DNA of 64,000 nt from Symsagittifera roscoffensis (taxonomy: Eukaryota > Xenacoelomorpha > Acoela > Convolutidae), in NCBI RefSeq assembly GCF_963678635.1, contig NC_087065.1, forward strand, positions 56,942,754-57,006,753, read 5' to 3'. The translations under genes and the position numbers were made by a program. The notes beneath the pieces are model-generated. The model ran no database searches. It saw only the letters and a list, made by a program, of their open reading frames with translations, and was not told the origin of the DNA. Positions within the stretch are counted from its first letter, which is position 1; every line of letters starts with the position of its first letter. Shown in pieces: positions 9,797 to 20,726 of this stretch.

Positions 9797-12700
9797 CTAG
9801 CATATGCTCAGATAGTATTTTTTATGTAAGTAAACCTCTATGTCAGTTTCTGAAAATATCACATGTACAAATGCGTACAACTCTCTCGGATGTAGCTTTC
9901 CCCTATTAGGATCATATACTGGTAACGAGAGAGAGGTCACTCCTCTCTCAACCAAAAAATCCCTAAGTCGAGTCAAGGCCAATACCAAGCTCTTTGGATC
10001 TACGTGTTGCCTATCAGTGGCCTTGGTAACCAGGAAACACAAATATTTCCCTGGTATCTGTGATGCAACAGGGGGCAGCGCTATCATCCCTCCTACACCA
10101 GGCCTCTGTTTCCATAAAAATTCGATGTTCTTATACTCTCTTTTGAAATCAGCCGCTAGTGCTGTTTTGAAGCTCACGTCCGCGGTTATCGCTATGGCGC
10201 ACGTGCGTTCCGTGAGTATGAAATCGCTGTCCGTTATGACGATATTGTTCGAATAATGGTTCGGTAGATCAAAATACGATTCAAAGATTCGTCCAAAAGG
10301 TGGTTTCTTAGCATTCTCGCCCTCTGTCTCTAGTTCTCCGGTTTCTCTTGCCGATTTCAATTTTTTTATTATGAGATTTTCGGTGTGGGTGAGTCCTACC
10401 CCCACTCCCCGGACAAAAATATCCATCGACGTCCCCGTCGATCGCCCAAAGTCTAGGAGACCGAGGTTGGATTGTGGAACACGTAGAGGACCATCTGGGG
10501 CGACCCAGTTGGACTCGGTATTTTCATGTCTGATGTATTTGACGCCGTCTCTATCGACGTCCTGAATCGTCAGGATCGTCTCTTTTGGATCTGTCGGCAG
10601 ATCATGGAGCCATTCGAGCACGCGCAAGTTCGTTAGTTCTTGCTCATGAGTCTGTTCCGCTTCTGGTTCGAACTCCACTTCCGGTTCTGATCGATCGTCG
10701 ATCCAATACTGATCCATATCATTCACCAAGTCGATTTCTTCTAGCACCGCCACTTCGTCCAGTCCCACTAGCGAGTCCATGACATCACTTATAACTATCC
10801 TGTCTACAATGAAATCCTCGCCGTACGGATTGTATTTCTTCTTGTTTTTTCCTCTCTTGCTCTGGCGTGTTTCCATGGTGAGAGGAAAGTCAGGCTGTAT
10901 TCCTTTGTCAATCTCGACTTGTTCCGGGCAGTCCCAGTCTTCCTCGGCATAAGGTAGAGTTTCATCGTCCACCTCTACTCGCTCGGTCAACTCCAGATCC
11001 AGTGGTAGGTCGCAATCGTCCACCACCTCATCCCCGTCGTTTTTGTCGCGAGTACCCCTTTCATTCACTTCACAAGCAGGATCTACTATCAAATAGTCTC
11101 CCTCTTGCATGTCCGCTGGGATGCACCTGTCCTCTGACGAGGCATTGTGTGGTTTGATATTTTCGTAATGAGCTGCTCTTCCAGTGCTCAATCGATAAAA
11201 ACGACCTCCTTGGTGCACCTCTGTTATCTGAAATGGACCACGCCATTTCTTTAATAATTTCTTGGTTCCTTTTGGTGGAACCACTTCCTGGAACACCCAG
11301 ACGTAGTCGCCAACTAAGTAGGCTTTCGCATCGGCTGTCCTTTTATCAAACCTCCTTTTTTGTCTAATTTGCGCCTGTTGCGTGTTCCTCCTGCATAAGT
11401 CATTGAGGTCCTGCTGTCTTCTAATAACATCCCGCACGTACGTTTGCGGTGCTGTCTTCTTCCCCTCATATTCAGGGTAGAAAAACGTCAACGGGAGCGA
11501 TTTTTCGTGACCCGTTAGCATCATGTGCGGACTTATTCCCGTGGTGGAATGCTCCTTGCTGTTGTAAGCACCCATCACTTGCGGCAAGTGCTTGTCCCAG
11601 TCGTCCATGTAACGCGAGCAATAGACTCTCAGCATGGATACCAGTGTGCGATTTTGCCTCTCGACTAGGCCATTCGTTTGCGGGTGATAAGTGGTCGAGT
11701 GGGCCTGCGCTACCTGCGACCTTTTCATTAACTCCTTCGTGAGATCACCCACGAATGCTTTGCCATTGTCCGATTGGAACGTGATGGGGCAGCCATGCCT
11801 CGCTATCCACACATTTATCAAATGATCGCATGTTTCTTCCGCCGATGCTGTCATGCAGGGTGCTGCCTCCGCATACTTCGTAAAATGGTCGATCATTACC
11901 AGCACCTGATTATAGCTCGTTGCTGTCATGCAGATTTTCTGATGATCAATTTGCACCACTTCGTTGAAACCCGACGACTCTATTGACTGTAGGGGGAATC
12001 TTAGTTTCCTGGGATCCTTCGCCTGCTGACATGACAGGCATGCGGTGATCCACTTCTCACAAGCCTTCTTCAGTCCCGGCCATTCGAATCGTTTCTGTAT
12101 CCTGTTGTACACTTTGTCCACGCCTTGATGGCCCATCTGATCATGTGAGCGAAAGAGCAATTCGGTCTGGTACAACTGTGGTAACATTATTGAATTGTAT
12201 TTATAAAGGACCTTGTCCTCCTCTTGACGTTTACAGTCTACAATTCCGTCCTTGTTCAGGTACAACAAGTCGTTTCGCTTCAGGTAGAATTGCTTCAAGA
12301 TCTTGTAGCTGTCTTCTTCCAAGTCTCCCTTGTCAGGTGCTCCATTCTCGATCCATCTCTTCAGCCTGCTCGTCATTCTATCATTTGGTTGAGCCCTTAG
12401 GAGATCCGACAGCCTGTACCTGGCTTTCAAATACGTCTTTACCACGTTCATTTGCCCACTCATTATCTCCGGAGCATGAGCATTGTCCATCAACTTGACA
12501 CACCATATCTTTTTCAAAGGCGTCGCCTCCTGCACAGATGGTTCCAGATTGGTACGGACGACCGTACCATGTGGCAGCAATCTGGTTGGGCGTTTCGAAA
12601 CTGCTATCAGCTCGAGCTCGTCTGCGGCATTATCTACCACAATGCCCTCTTCATCTGAGGTGTATCTGTCCTTGTCTGGATCCTGATGCGTTTCTCGGTC

Positions 12701-12892
12701 CAGCCCGCGCTGCTTCCATACTACCAATAAGGAGTGGATTGCGATCTCTGACATATCGGAATTGGAAGTTGTTTCAGATGTGTTGTCCCAGGACTGGGGC
12801 CTCGAATCAACACTTGAGTTGACTGATTCCCCAACATCATATTCCAAGTTGTCTGAGATGTTTCTCGACTCCCCGGACAAAACTCTGTCCAT
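9797..12892 (-). CDS. pol: Pol C-terminal part of element A: integrase plus macrodomain
   Basis: This 1031-codon frame follows a frameshift near 12890, so its first Met is probably not a real start. After an acidic linker come the HHCC zinc finger (HDQMGHQG, CLSCQQ), the catalytic core with IDHQ, QSDNGKAF and VERQNR (D,D35E pattern), and the integrase C-terminal strand region (GTKKLLKKWRGPF). A roughly 250-residue acidic spacer follows, then the conserved IFVRGVGVGLTHTEN peptide at about 830. Residues 875-1031 read like an OARD1/TARG1-type macrodomain (ITADVSFKTALAADFKREY, YLCFLVTKATDR). Macrodomains bind or hydrolyse ADP-ribose adducts. The Lys of the LVTK motif is kept here, but the catalytic Asp loop of TARG1 is replaced by YDPNRGKL. 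The frame itself is intact in an otherwise broken pol. Confidence 0.85.
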   Translation of the reverse strand: MDRVLSGESRNISDNLEYDVGESVNSSVDSRPQSWDNTSETTSNSDMSEIAIHSLLVVWKQRGLDRETHQDPDKDRYTSDEEGIVVDNAADELELIAVSKRPTRLLPHGTVVRTNLEPSVQEATPLKKIWCVKLMDNAHAPEIMSGQMNVVKTYLKARYRLSDLLRAQPNDRMTSRLKRWIENGAPDKGDLEEDSYKILKQFYLKRNDLLYLNKDGIVDCKRQEEDKVLYKYNSIMLPQLYQTELLFRSHDQMGHQGVDKVYNRIQKRFEWPGLKKACEKWITACLSCQQAKDPRKLRFPLQSIESSGFNEVVQIDHQKICMTATSYNQVLVMIDHFTKYAEAAPCMTASAEETCDHLINVWIARHGCPITFQSDNGKAFVGDLTKELMKRSQVAQAHSTTYHPQTNGLVERQNRTLVSMLRVYCSRYMDDWDKHLPQVMGAYNSKEHSTTGISPHMMLTGHEKSLPLTFFYPEYEGKKTAPQTYVRDVIRRQQDLNDLCRRNTQQAQIRQKRRFDKRTADAKAYLVGDYVWVFQEVVPPKGTKKLLKKWRGPFQITEVHQGGRFYRLSTGRAAHYENIKPHNASSEDRCIPADMQEGDYLIVDPACEVNERGTRDKNDGDEVVDDCDLPLDLELTERVEVDDETLPYAEEDWDCPEQVEIDKGIQPDFPLTMETRQSKRGKNKKKYNPYGEDFIVDRIVISDVMDSLVGLDEVAVLEEIDLVNDMDQYWIDDRSEPEVEFEPEAEQTHEQELTNLRVLEWLHDLPTDPKETILTIQDVDRDGVKYIRHENTESNWVAPDGPLRVPQSNLGLLDFGRSTGTSMDIFVRGVGVGLTHTENLIIKKLKSARETGELETEGENAKKPPFGRIFESYFDLPNHYSNNIVITDSDFILTERTCAIAITADVSFKTALAADFKREYKNIEFLWKQRPGVGGMIALPPVASQIPGKYLCFLVTKATDRQHVDPKSLVLALTRLRDFLVERGVTSLSLPVYDPNRGKLHPRELYAFVHVIFSETDIEVYLHKKYYLSIC
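10385..10442 (-). promoter_or_regulatory. Candidate internal (central) polypurine tract of element A
   Basis: On the sense strand TTTTTGTCCGGGGAGTGGGG is followed by GTAGGACT. The core TGTCCGGGGAGT is the same as the 3' polypurine tract next to the LTRs of B and C. Just upstream lies a perfect 7-bp hairpin with a GGGA loop (ATCGACGGGGACGTCGAT, 10425-10442). About 60 nt are almost unchanged among A, B and C, silent positions included, while flanking pol is diverged. That suggests a selected nucleic-acid signal. Confidence 0.6.
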
Positions 12893-13553
12893 TGGTCGCT
12901 TTGAACCCGACTCCCCGAGTGGTCTTGCCCCTAGGTGGTCTCGTCAACTTCTCTCCGGACAAGTCGTCCTGCACGGGCTCAAAGGTGTCTGACTCCTCAG
13001 ACAAGTCGTCCTTGACTGACTCGAAGGTATCAGACTCCCCGGACATTGTCTCGTCCCCGGACGAATAATCTGGGCTCGGCTCGTATTCTTCTTTTGCATC
13101 CGTGAAATGCACTCTCCTAGCGGAGCTAGATTTCGACTTGATCCTGACTTCCTCAGTGGCTTGGGTCTGATTCAGTGTCCCATATTCAGTGAACGAAGTT
13201 CTCAACAAGACCTCCTTCGGCATCGAGCTCACCAGCTGGTTGACTATCGACCTGCAATCCCGTTCAATGCCTCGGCTGCGAATGGACACTGGCCTCTTCT
13301 CTGTTCTCTCGGTGACAGTCAACCGCTGCATGGTCTCCATCCACTCACGATCATGCCTATCCACTTCCCTGTCCAACAAGTCATGGAGCTTTCCCATGAC
13401 GTCCGGCGCCACGTTCACCGTCCTGTTCAATAGAGCCATGCTGTTTATACCCAGCCTGGTAAGTTCTTGCTGTACCAAATTGGATCGGACTAGCAGATCC
13501 AACGGAACGGGCTCGCCTCTGGCTAAAAGCTTTATCACCGCGGCCGTTTCCAC
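12837..13553 (-). pseudogene. Pol linker between RNase H and integrase, element A
   Basis: This 238-codon piece of pol has frameshifts at both ends (about 13560-13600 and 12890-12910). It corresponds to the linker in C (PLDLLLRSNLVQQELSR and onward). It starts with a helical part and becomes acidic and apparently disordered. It holds repeats of the motif SGE(S/K)D with DNA TGTCCGGGGAG at 12868 and 13033, and decayed variants at 12910, 12951 and 12990. The first Met is probably internal. No enzymatic signature was seen. Confidence 0.7.
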
Positions 13554-13594
13554 TGGAAGGTCAGGGTGTCCGGGTATAGGATGCCCTGACTTGT

Positions 13595-14758
13595 CTAATC
13601 ACCTAGTAAGTGGTAGTTTGTCGTAGGTTTCCTTGTCCAGAAATGAAAACCCGTCTTTGATTTCTGATTGGTTAGCCTGCTTCTCCTCGAGGCGCTTATA
13701 AAATCTGTCTTTTTACTGAGGCTATCTGCGTTCTGGTGCTTGTCACGGGTACGGTGCTCTATCATCATGTGGTATCCATCCAGGCGCACGATCCAACGAC
13801 CAATATAACTTTGGTCCATCGAATAGGTTTTCAGCCAGGCAAGGGCACGATTATCCACACGTAACTTGATGGGAGCACTCCCCAAGTAGGCCCTGTATTT
13901 TTCCACGAAAGTGATCACCGCAAACATCTCCGCTTTTGGTGCGCCGTACTTGATCTCAGTATCACTCAGGACTTTACTCCCGTAAGCTATCGGACAAAGA
14001 ACCGTTCTCCCGTTCCACTCCTGCTCCTGGTGAAGTATGCCCGATATCGAAACCACTGATGCATCCGTGTCCAGCACGAACGTCCCCTTCTCTGTTGGCA
14101 TGCCGAGGACCGGTGCCTCGCAAAGTTCACGTTTGATGTTCTCAAATGAAACTTGTGCCTCATCAGTCCAAGTGAACTTTTTGCCCTTGTTTCTCATCAA
14201 CCGCTGCATGGGGTATATTTTGTCAGCATACCCCTTGATGAACTCTCGATAATAATTACCGAATCCCAAAAAACTCATCAGCTGTGTATCTGTTTTAGGT
14301 GCCTTCCAGGTCAGCACCGCTTCAACCGCTTCAGGATCTGGTCTCACTCCATGCTTGTCCACCAGGCGGCCCAGATACTTTATGGAAACCCTGAGGATTT
14401 CACACTTAGAGGGTTTACATTTCAGAACCGCCTGCTTCATGCAAGAAAACACCTCCTCCAACCTCTCTATGTGGTCTTCTAAGGTTGGTGTTGCAATCAC
14501 GACATCATCGACATAACACATGATGAGATTCCCGTATTTCTTAGTGACGCTCGTGAGTGCCTGGGCCATCAGTCGCTGGAATGTGGCCGTCGCGTTGCAC
14601 AATCCGAACGGCATCCTCTTCCAGTGGAACAATCCCAGCTCGCACGCGAAGCCTGTTTTCTCTCGATCTTGCTTTCTGAGTGGCACTTGCCAGAACGCAG
14701 AGCCCAAATCCAACGTCGTGAAGAACTTCGAAGTCTCCCAGCTTGGATAGGCTCTCAT
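13595..14758 (-). pseudogene. pol: Reverse transcriptase-RNase H part of pol, element A
   Basis: The real coding match begins near 14728, after a one-base insertion relative to C (GGAGACTTCGAAG). It has reverse transcriptase blocks KFFTTLDLGSAFWQVPLRKQ, MPFGLCNATATFQRLM and the catalytic YVDD (about 14500-14515). The connection and RNase H follow (DTDASVVSISG, AEMFAV, DNRALAWLKTYSM, HQNADSLSKK). The frame is lost near 13700 and again near 13600, where the tail (RKPTTNYHLLGD) is shifted. The enzyme would copy element RNA into cDNA. Because of flanking frameshifts this copy cannot make a full Pol. Confidence 0.85.
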
Positions 14759-17615
14759 CGATGCGGGGAATCGGGTATGCGTCCTTTGTAGTCACTGCGT
14801 TCAGATAACGGAAATCACAACAAAATCTGAGTTGTCCCCCTTTCTTTTTCGCCATGACCACGCCACAAGCCCACGGGGACTTCGACGGCTCGATCATGTC
14901 GTACTCCATTAACATCCTGATTTCCTTCCTACACGCTTCTGACTTGTGAGGGGTCATTCTTCTCGCCCCTTCCCTATGAGGTACCGAGCCCTCTTCTATC
15001 TCAATCTCGTGTTCTACAAAATTACAGCAACCTATGTCGGTCTTATGTTTCGAAAAAACGTCTGCGTTCCGGCTTAGTACCGCTCTGAGCGAATCTAGTT
15101 CCTTGTCTGATATTTTACCCTTCAAATGTCCTCTCTCAGGTAGGACTGGTTTATTCGCTGCTAAATCTGTTTCTGTCGGCCTCTCAGGAAAGTTGGAACA
15201 ACTAGACAACCCATCATCTGTTTCCGACTTCATTGAAAACAATTTCCTAGAAGATTTCAATTCATTCACTCTGCTCATTATACATTCTTGGTTCGCATGC
15301 AATGGACATTTAGTTATATCAAACTTTTTCAAGTTCTCCACACTCTGAAAGTCTGTGTTTAGAGACAAAGCATAGCCAAGTTTCTTTCCCCTCCGTATTG
15401 TCACTGTTGTTGCTTCTGTGTTCAATAACACACTCACACACAGTCCGCTCTGAGTGAGTGAGAAGCTTCTTCCTAAAATAGCCGAGCTTTTACCGTTTGG
15501 ATTTGGTACCAGACACACCTGCCTGTCATTGCTGAGTTCATTCAAGTTCCTCATCCTAAACTCCGCTACTACGGCTTGGTTTGGTTTTAATCTAACTTTT
15601 CGATTCAGAAAAATCGGCACCTTGGCCTGGTTAATTAAGATCTTATTAAGGGGTCTCTTTTCATACTTTCTCTCAGTATCCTTGATCCTAATCAACCCGT
15701 CACTGAGATCGATCGTGACATCAAAGTTGCGCACGAAATCCCTTCCTAAGATGAACTGATCGGATTCGTCCAAATTCTCCACTACTAGGAAGCTCATCCA
15801 AAGATGTCTTCCTCCGAGCTGCAGTGAATTGATCGGGGTTCGTCCAGTCACATAGATCGCTCCCTGATTGGCAGCTGCCAACCTGATGTTTGTCGTTATG
15901 AGATCCGACCTTTCGAAACCCATGTCGGTCCAAGTTTTGACTGGCATGACACTAACCACTGCTCCCGTGTCTAGCAATCCCTTTACTGAAAGTTGTCTGC
16001 CTTGCACGTCCAGCACATGTGCGGCCAGATCGGCCTCGCAACCTATGTGCACCGCATCTTGTTCGAGCATCGCGTTGTGTCCGATTCGTCTAACCTTCAG
16101 CTCCTCTTGACCAATGTATATCCGGCCAATCTGATCGTTCGCATCAGTTATGTGAGCTTTTGTGTAGATATTGATGCCATCCACATTCATTAGAATCGGG
16201 TAAGGGCCATGGACATCGATATAATGTCCATCCACTTTCATCAGCCTCGGACCTCCTGTTGTGAGCAGCGCTCGCACTGCCCTGGAGTCCAGTTTGGGAT
16301 CTTTCTCCTTCAGGTAGTCGGCATAGATGTCCAGGTGGACTAGTGCAATCTCGGATAGTTCACTCAAGTTCTTGACCACCTGGTGCCCTGCGACTGAGAT
16401 AATGGACATTATTTTTGTCCCCTCCTTCGTCATACTGAAAGTTCTACCAGATATAACGTTCAGCTTTAGTCCCTGTTTCCTGGGTTCCTCTTTGTCTTCT
16501 ACTTTCGTCGTTTTACCCAGAATATTAAAACTTTCCCGAAGATCTGTGCTCTCCAGCTCCGACCTTACCCATTGCTCCACTTCTTTCGTGGCTAGGTCCT
16601 GTTTGACATTCTGCAGCGCTGTCCTTGCCGCCAGACCGTAATCCACCTTGAGTGGGCTAGAAGACTCTGCCTCCAGGTTCGAGGCTACCACCTCGTCAGG
16701 CAGTGTCTTTACCTTCTTAGTCGTAAAGGTGCTCGGTGTCGTCTCCTTTCTCCGAGACTCGGCCTCGTTCATCAGACGTGCTCGACTGGCCTTGACACCC
16801 GAAAGCGCCTCTTCGTGGCGGGGATGTTTCGCGTCCGCCACTGCATCCCAAAATTGAGTACAATCGGACTTGAAGTGTCCCTCCAAATTACAGAAGAAAC
16901 ACCTCGGACCATATTTCATGATGAGTCCTCTGACGTACTCTTCGTGATCCTCTTCGGTCGCGTCGACTTCCTCGAGAAAGTAGCCTATTGCTTTCATGTT
17001 CTGTTTGTATGCAGAACACGCGGAAACGTGATGGTCCATCGAACCACAATTCGCACATGACCTCCTCTTATCCATGTCATCGCGAGGTTTGTACCAACTG
17101 GAATTCGCACCAGTGTTTGTCCCGCTATAGTTACCATAATTGCTGTAACGGTTCTGCGCCCTCGGTTTTATGAGTAAATCTTCGCGTGACTTCATACGCA
17201 AATCATTGGGCATGGGTACCTGGTCAAGTGACAGGGTGAAGTGTGTGGCCAACATCGTCTTCAACTCCTCACTCTTTACTCCGTCCATGAACTTCGAAGC
17301 AATCGCCAAGTTTCGCTCGGATATTATCTCATCGGGATTGCTTCTCCTCCTAAGCAATTCAAGGTCGTCCAAAAATTTGTCTTTGGATTCGTCATCTCTT
17401 TGACGCCTCTTTTCGAACTTCACCATAGCCTGGTGTCCTTGTACTCCAGAGCCGAAACGGTTCAGCAGGATGTCGAATATCTTGCGAGCGCTGTCTCTCT
17501 CATTGGCTCTTTTCGCCATTACACAATTTAGTGCAGTACCCTCCAGGTTGATCGTTAGCGCGCTGCACTCTTGTTTCTTGGAGAGACTCTCTTCCTCAAA
17601 GTGTAACTTCATCAC
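14541..17615 (-). pseudogene. Capsid C-term, nucleocapsid, protease and RT start, element A
   Basis: This 1024-codon frame should be continuous with gag, as it is in B. The true frame begins upstream near 17690 (KKPKSYKDESDGCIDTW) and the first Met is incidental. In order it has a retrotransposon Gag domain (CIDTWIEVMKLHF to MLATHFTL), zinc knuckles CANCGSMDHHVSAC (about residue 190) and CFFCNLEGHFKSDC (about 243), an aspartic protease with LLDTGAVVSVMP (about 550) and FILGRDFVRNFDV, and the N-terminal reverse transcriptase blocks (FCCDFRYLNAV, about 930). At about 14730 an extra base diverts the frame, and the last 60 residues are spurious. Confidence 0.85.
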
Positions 17616-17617
17616 CT

Positions 17618-19363
17618 CTATCCAAGTATCAATGCAGCCGTCTGACTCGTCTTTGTATGACTTCGGCTTTTTGACCTCTCTCCTCTCTCGGTTGAGAGTT
17701 TGGTGATGAATGTTTCGAGAGATCTGTTCAGAGGCTCAATGCATGCAGCCGTCTGACTCGCAGCCGTCTGACTTCGTGTCCTTCTTGACCTCTCTCCTCT
17801 CTCGGTTGAGAGTTTGGTGATGAATGTTTCGAGAGATCTGTTCAGAGGCTCAAACATCGAGGCATACATCGTTGTGTCCTGTGAGACTGTAGTCAGATCT
17901 GGTACTGAACTGACTTGTGGCACAGTTGGCAACCTCGTCTCCGGGGTAGCATCTGCCTCCGGCGGGACTGGATTCGTCCAGCCAGGCCTCGACGGGGCTG
18001 CCCTTGGCAGCTCCTTGTTCCTAGGTTCGTAGTTCGTTCTCGAGCTTTGCTGGGCTCTGACGTTGCTGCCCGTACCATCTCCATCATTCGCATGGCGTGA
18101 GCGCTCCCTTTGGTTGGAACGCTCCTGCCAATTGCTCCCATTCAGGATCGCGTCAAGGTTCCGCATCATTAAGTCAGACTTGGCATCTAACCTTTTCTCC
18201 AGGCTAGTCATCGTGTGGGCGTAGGTACAATCATGATCGTTCAACAATCGCTCGATCTCTCTCGTCATCCTAGCCTCTCTTTCCTGTGACTCCTTGTTTG
18301 CCTGTGCCAGGCTCTCCGCCAGGCATTGATCGGTGTTGCGAATCAATTGAGCCTGATCAACCCTCGCCTGCGACTTCGCGTGCGTTAGTTCATCTCTCAG
18401 ATTCTGGTGAGCTCTCTCGTCAACCTGATCTACTCTCTTAGTCATGTCCCGTCTCAGTTCATCCAGACCATTCATTACGCCAGCGAACATGTCACTTATG
18501 TCGCCAGTGGCCACAAATGACGGGGTTAGTCCCAAAGAAGATGAGGTCAACTGCGGCTGCAGCCTGGTGCTTGATGATGCACCGCCTTTTTGCTTGCTCA
18601 TCGACGTCATCAATCTGTCGAACGTTGATGACGCTCCCATCGTGATCCCATCTGACATGGGCCTGGTCGGTGAGGCGGACGACGCCTTCCTGCTCATGTC
18701 GTTCATTGGGCACGATGTGAAGTTCACATCCGGTTGGGTTATCTCCGGGTAGTCATAACTGGAAGATAAACCTTCAGTTCGTAGTGACGCCATGCGCTCA
18801 TCGTACAAAGACTTCCAACTCTTCTTGGCCTTCGAACCCGGTTGTTCTTCACTCAGGCTTATACTCGACATCATCGCGTTGTTGCTCTGCTTGGCCAGAG
18901 ATGAGTGGGTATTAGCCGAATGTGAATATTCTCTTCTCCACCTATGACTCTTGGTCTCCGATTTGGACATTCCCTTGAATAACACTTCCTCTCGCGGCTC
19001 GACCTCGGAACGCTCCGAGGTCTCCTCCGTCCTCTCGACTTCCTCCCGCTCGAGGTCCTCGCTTGGCTCAAAGTCTGGTCGAATAAGCGTCCGTTCTCCT
19101 TCGTCAAAGGGGTCCACAAGCGTTTCGCTCGCAGTTCCGGCTTCGGCGCTCCGCCTTTGATCGCCATCGAGGTTTTTCTCGCTCCTTAATTTCATTTCGC
19201 TTACTGAAAGATCAAGTTGACCTTTAGTCGATTCGGTTTCGGCAAACACGTCGGAGGCGCTGCTAAACGAGGACTGGCTACGCCTAGTTTTAAATTTTTG
19301 CGTGCTGCCCTTGCTCAGCCTGGGAATCTTAATAGTCGATCCTAACGAGTCCCTGCGCTGCAT
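17618..19363 (-). CDS. gag: Gag N-terminal part of element A
   Basis: The 581-codon frame starts MQRRDSLGSTIKIPRLSK, and the same start is preserved in Z. It contains basic, acidic (about 65-150) and Ser/Thr-rich segments. A coiled coil follows at about 275-385 (RRDMTKRVDQVDERAHQ to LEKRLDAKSDLMMRNLDAIL), as in B's Gag. Near the end the peptide EPLNRSLETFITKLSTERGE occurs twice because of a roughly 125 bp tandem duplication. The frame then slips at a run of five A's near 17690 and stops in ALILG, while B and C run on into the capsid domain. Truncation by frameshift is likelier than a programmed site, since neither relative needs one. Confidence 0.8.
   Translation of the reverse strand: MQRRDSLGSTIKIPRLSKGSTQKFKTRRSQSSFSSASDVFAETESTKGQLDLSVSEMKLRSEKNLDGDQRRSAEAGTASETLVDPFDEGERTLIRPDFEPSEDLEREEVERTEETSERSEVEPREEVLFKGMSKSETKSHRWRREYSHSANTHSSLAKQSNNAMMSSISLSEEQPGSKAKKSWKSLYDERMASLRTEGLSSSYDYPEITQPDVNFTSCPMNDMSRKASSASPTRPMSDGITMGASSTFDRLMTSMSKQKGGASSSTRLQPQLTSSSLGLTPSFVATGDISDMFAGVMNGLDELRRDMTKRVDQVDERAHQNLRDELTHAKSQARVDQAQLIRNTDQCLAESLAQANKESQEREARMTREIERLLNDHDCTYAHTMTSLEKRLDAKSDLMMRNLDAILNGSNWQERSNQRERSRHANDGDGTGSNVRAQQSSRTNYEPRNKELPRAAPSRPGWTNPVPPEADATPETRLPTVPQVSSVPDLTTVSQDTTMYASMFEPLNRSLETFITKLSTERGERSRRTRSQTAASQTAACIEPLNRSLETFITKLSTERGERSKSRSHTKTSQTAALILG
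17675..17865 (-). repeat. Tandem duplication inside element A gag
   Basis: A block of about 65 bp beginning ACCTCTCTCCTCTCTCGG occurs at about 17677-17741 and about 17791-17856, separated by a GCAGCCGTCTGACT-rich patch that is itself reiterated. C and B have a single copy. It duplicates a helical Gag peptide and lies close to the frameshift that ends this frame. Confidence 0.8.
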
Positions 19364-20726
19364 GCTTTGTGATAAAAATCAATATTCGTATGATTTAATG
19401 GCGATACACACGTACCGCAAACAAGTTCAAATTAAATTGCTTAACGCTGCCTCTTCGATCTCGTAAGTATCAAGAATGTCTCTTAGGTTTCTCAATGACA
19501 ATCTTAGTGACTCAGCTAGAGTTACACATACAAGGCCTGCTCAGTATTGATATAATGCTAACTCAACCCTATTGTATAGTATAACAGTATTACAAAATTT
19601 TCACAAGATATAATCAACACACAAAACACAATGGATAATCAGATAAGAATATCCTACAGGTGATAGCGACCTTTCGTCAGTATCAATTTATCGCCACACA
19701 ATTTATCAAGTCACTGCTTTGTTAAAATCAAACAATCTTTGATAAAAAGCAATGATGATTCAGAAACAGATCAATAAAACTCAGTCTTAAAGAAAAAGAC
19801 TTCCCTCAATCGGAACGATCCGAAAGAACAAAGCCCAGGACACAGTCTTTTCAAGTGGGTGTGTATTTGCCTAATACACCCACCGAGGTCTTCTTTTAGG
19901 TGCCCTGCGATTGCCCGAGCTGTCCTACTAAGTAGCTCAAGGCAACCTCTGATCGAAAATTTCTATAGTCTAAGAAAAAGCTCCCCCACACCCGGACGGC
20001 TCCAAGTGCACGAGAGTAGGGAACAACTTTTCTTCTCAAGTGAGTGTGTATTTAGTTAATACACTCACCGAGGTCTTGGGTCCAATTAGGAGATAAGTAA
20101 TATATAATAAGGATAATAACCTATTAGTAGTCGTTAATGAATAGTACTATACCCTCCTGTGCACCAAAATACCCGAATTAAGACCCTTAACTCGGAAATT
20201 TGTGATCGATGGAGGGTACAATCGGACCGCGCCAATCGTGCCCCCCATCACTTAAGTTTTAATGAAATAGTACCCAAGCGATACTAAAATTGTTTCAACG
20301 ATACCCAACAGTCATTGTGGATGTTGTCCCTGATGTCCTTGTTGAGTGTGGAACACGTCGGTCAGCTTGCCGCTCTACCCTCCGGTCACCGGCAAAATCA
20401 CCATTAACGTGCTTAAATACTCAAATTACACTCAAGGGAGGGTATCCAACCCTTCACCAAAACACACAATCTTTCTATCAGAAATGATATAGATCAATCT
20501 AAAACAACAACAAATAGGAAGGTCAGGTCACATCTCGTCCGAAAATAACATATAAACTGTGACTTTATGTTTTTTACTGTTTTTGGTCTTTTTTGGATAT
20601 TTTACTGTTTTTTGTACTTTTTTGTTTTCAAATAAATTTATTTTTGGCTTTTTCTTGGTTATACAAAATATTTGTTTGGTTTCACGCTTTCTCTTTAATT
20701 GTTTTTGGTCCCGGGACCTTGGGACA
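19364..20726 (-). other. Leader of element A, gag-proximal part
   Basis: This is non-coding, homologous to Z's 1298-2080 and then to the end of Z's 1.5 kb unit. It carries the two leader hairpins at 19855-19883 (GTGGGTGT/ACACCCAC) and 20040-20068 (GTGAGTGT/ACACTCAC). Compared with Z it lacks most of the GGAGGGT field and the duplication. At 20726 it is cut by element B and resumes at 43617. Confidence 0.75.
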
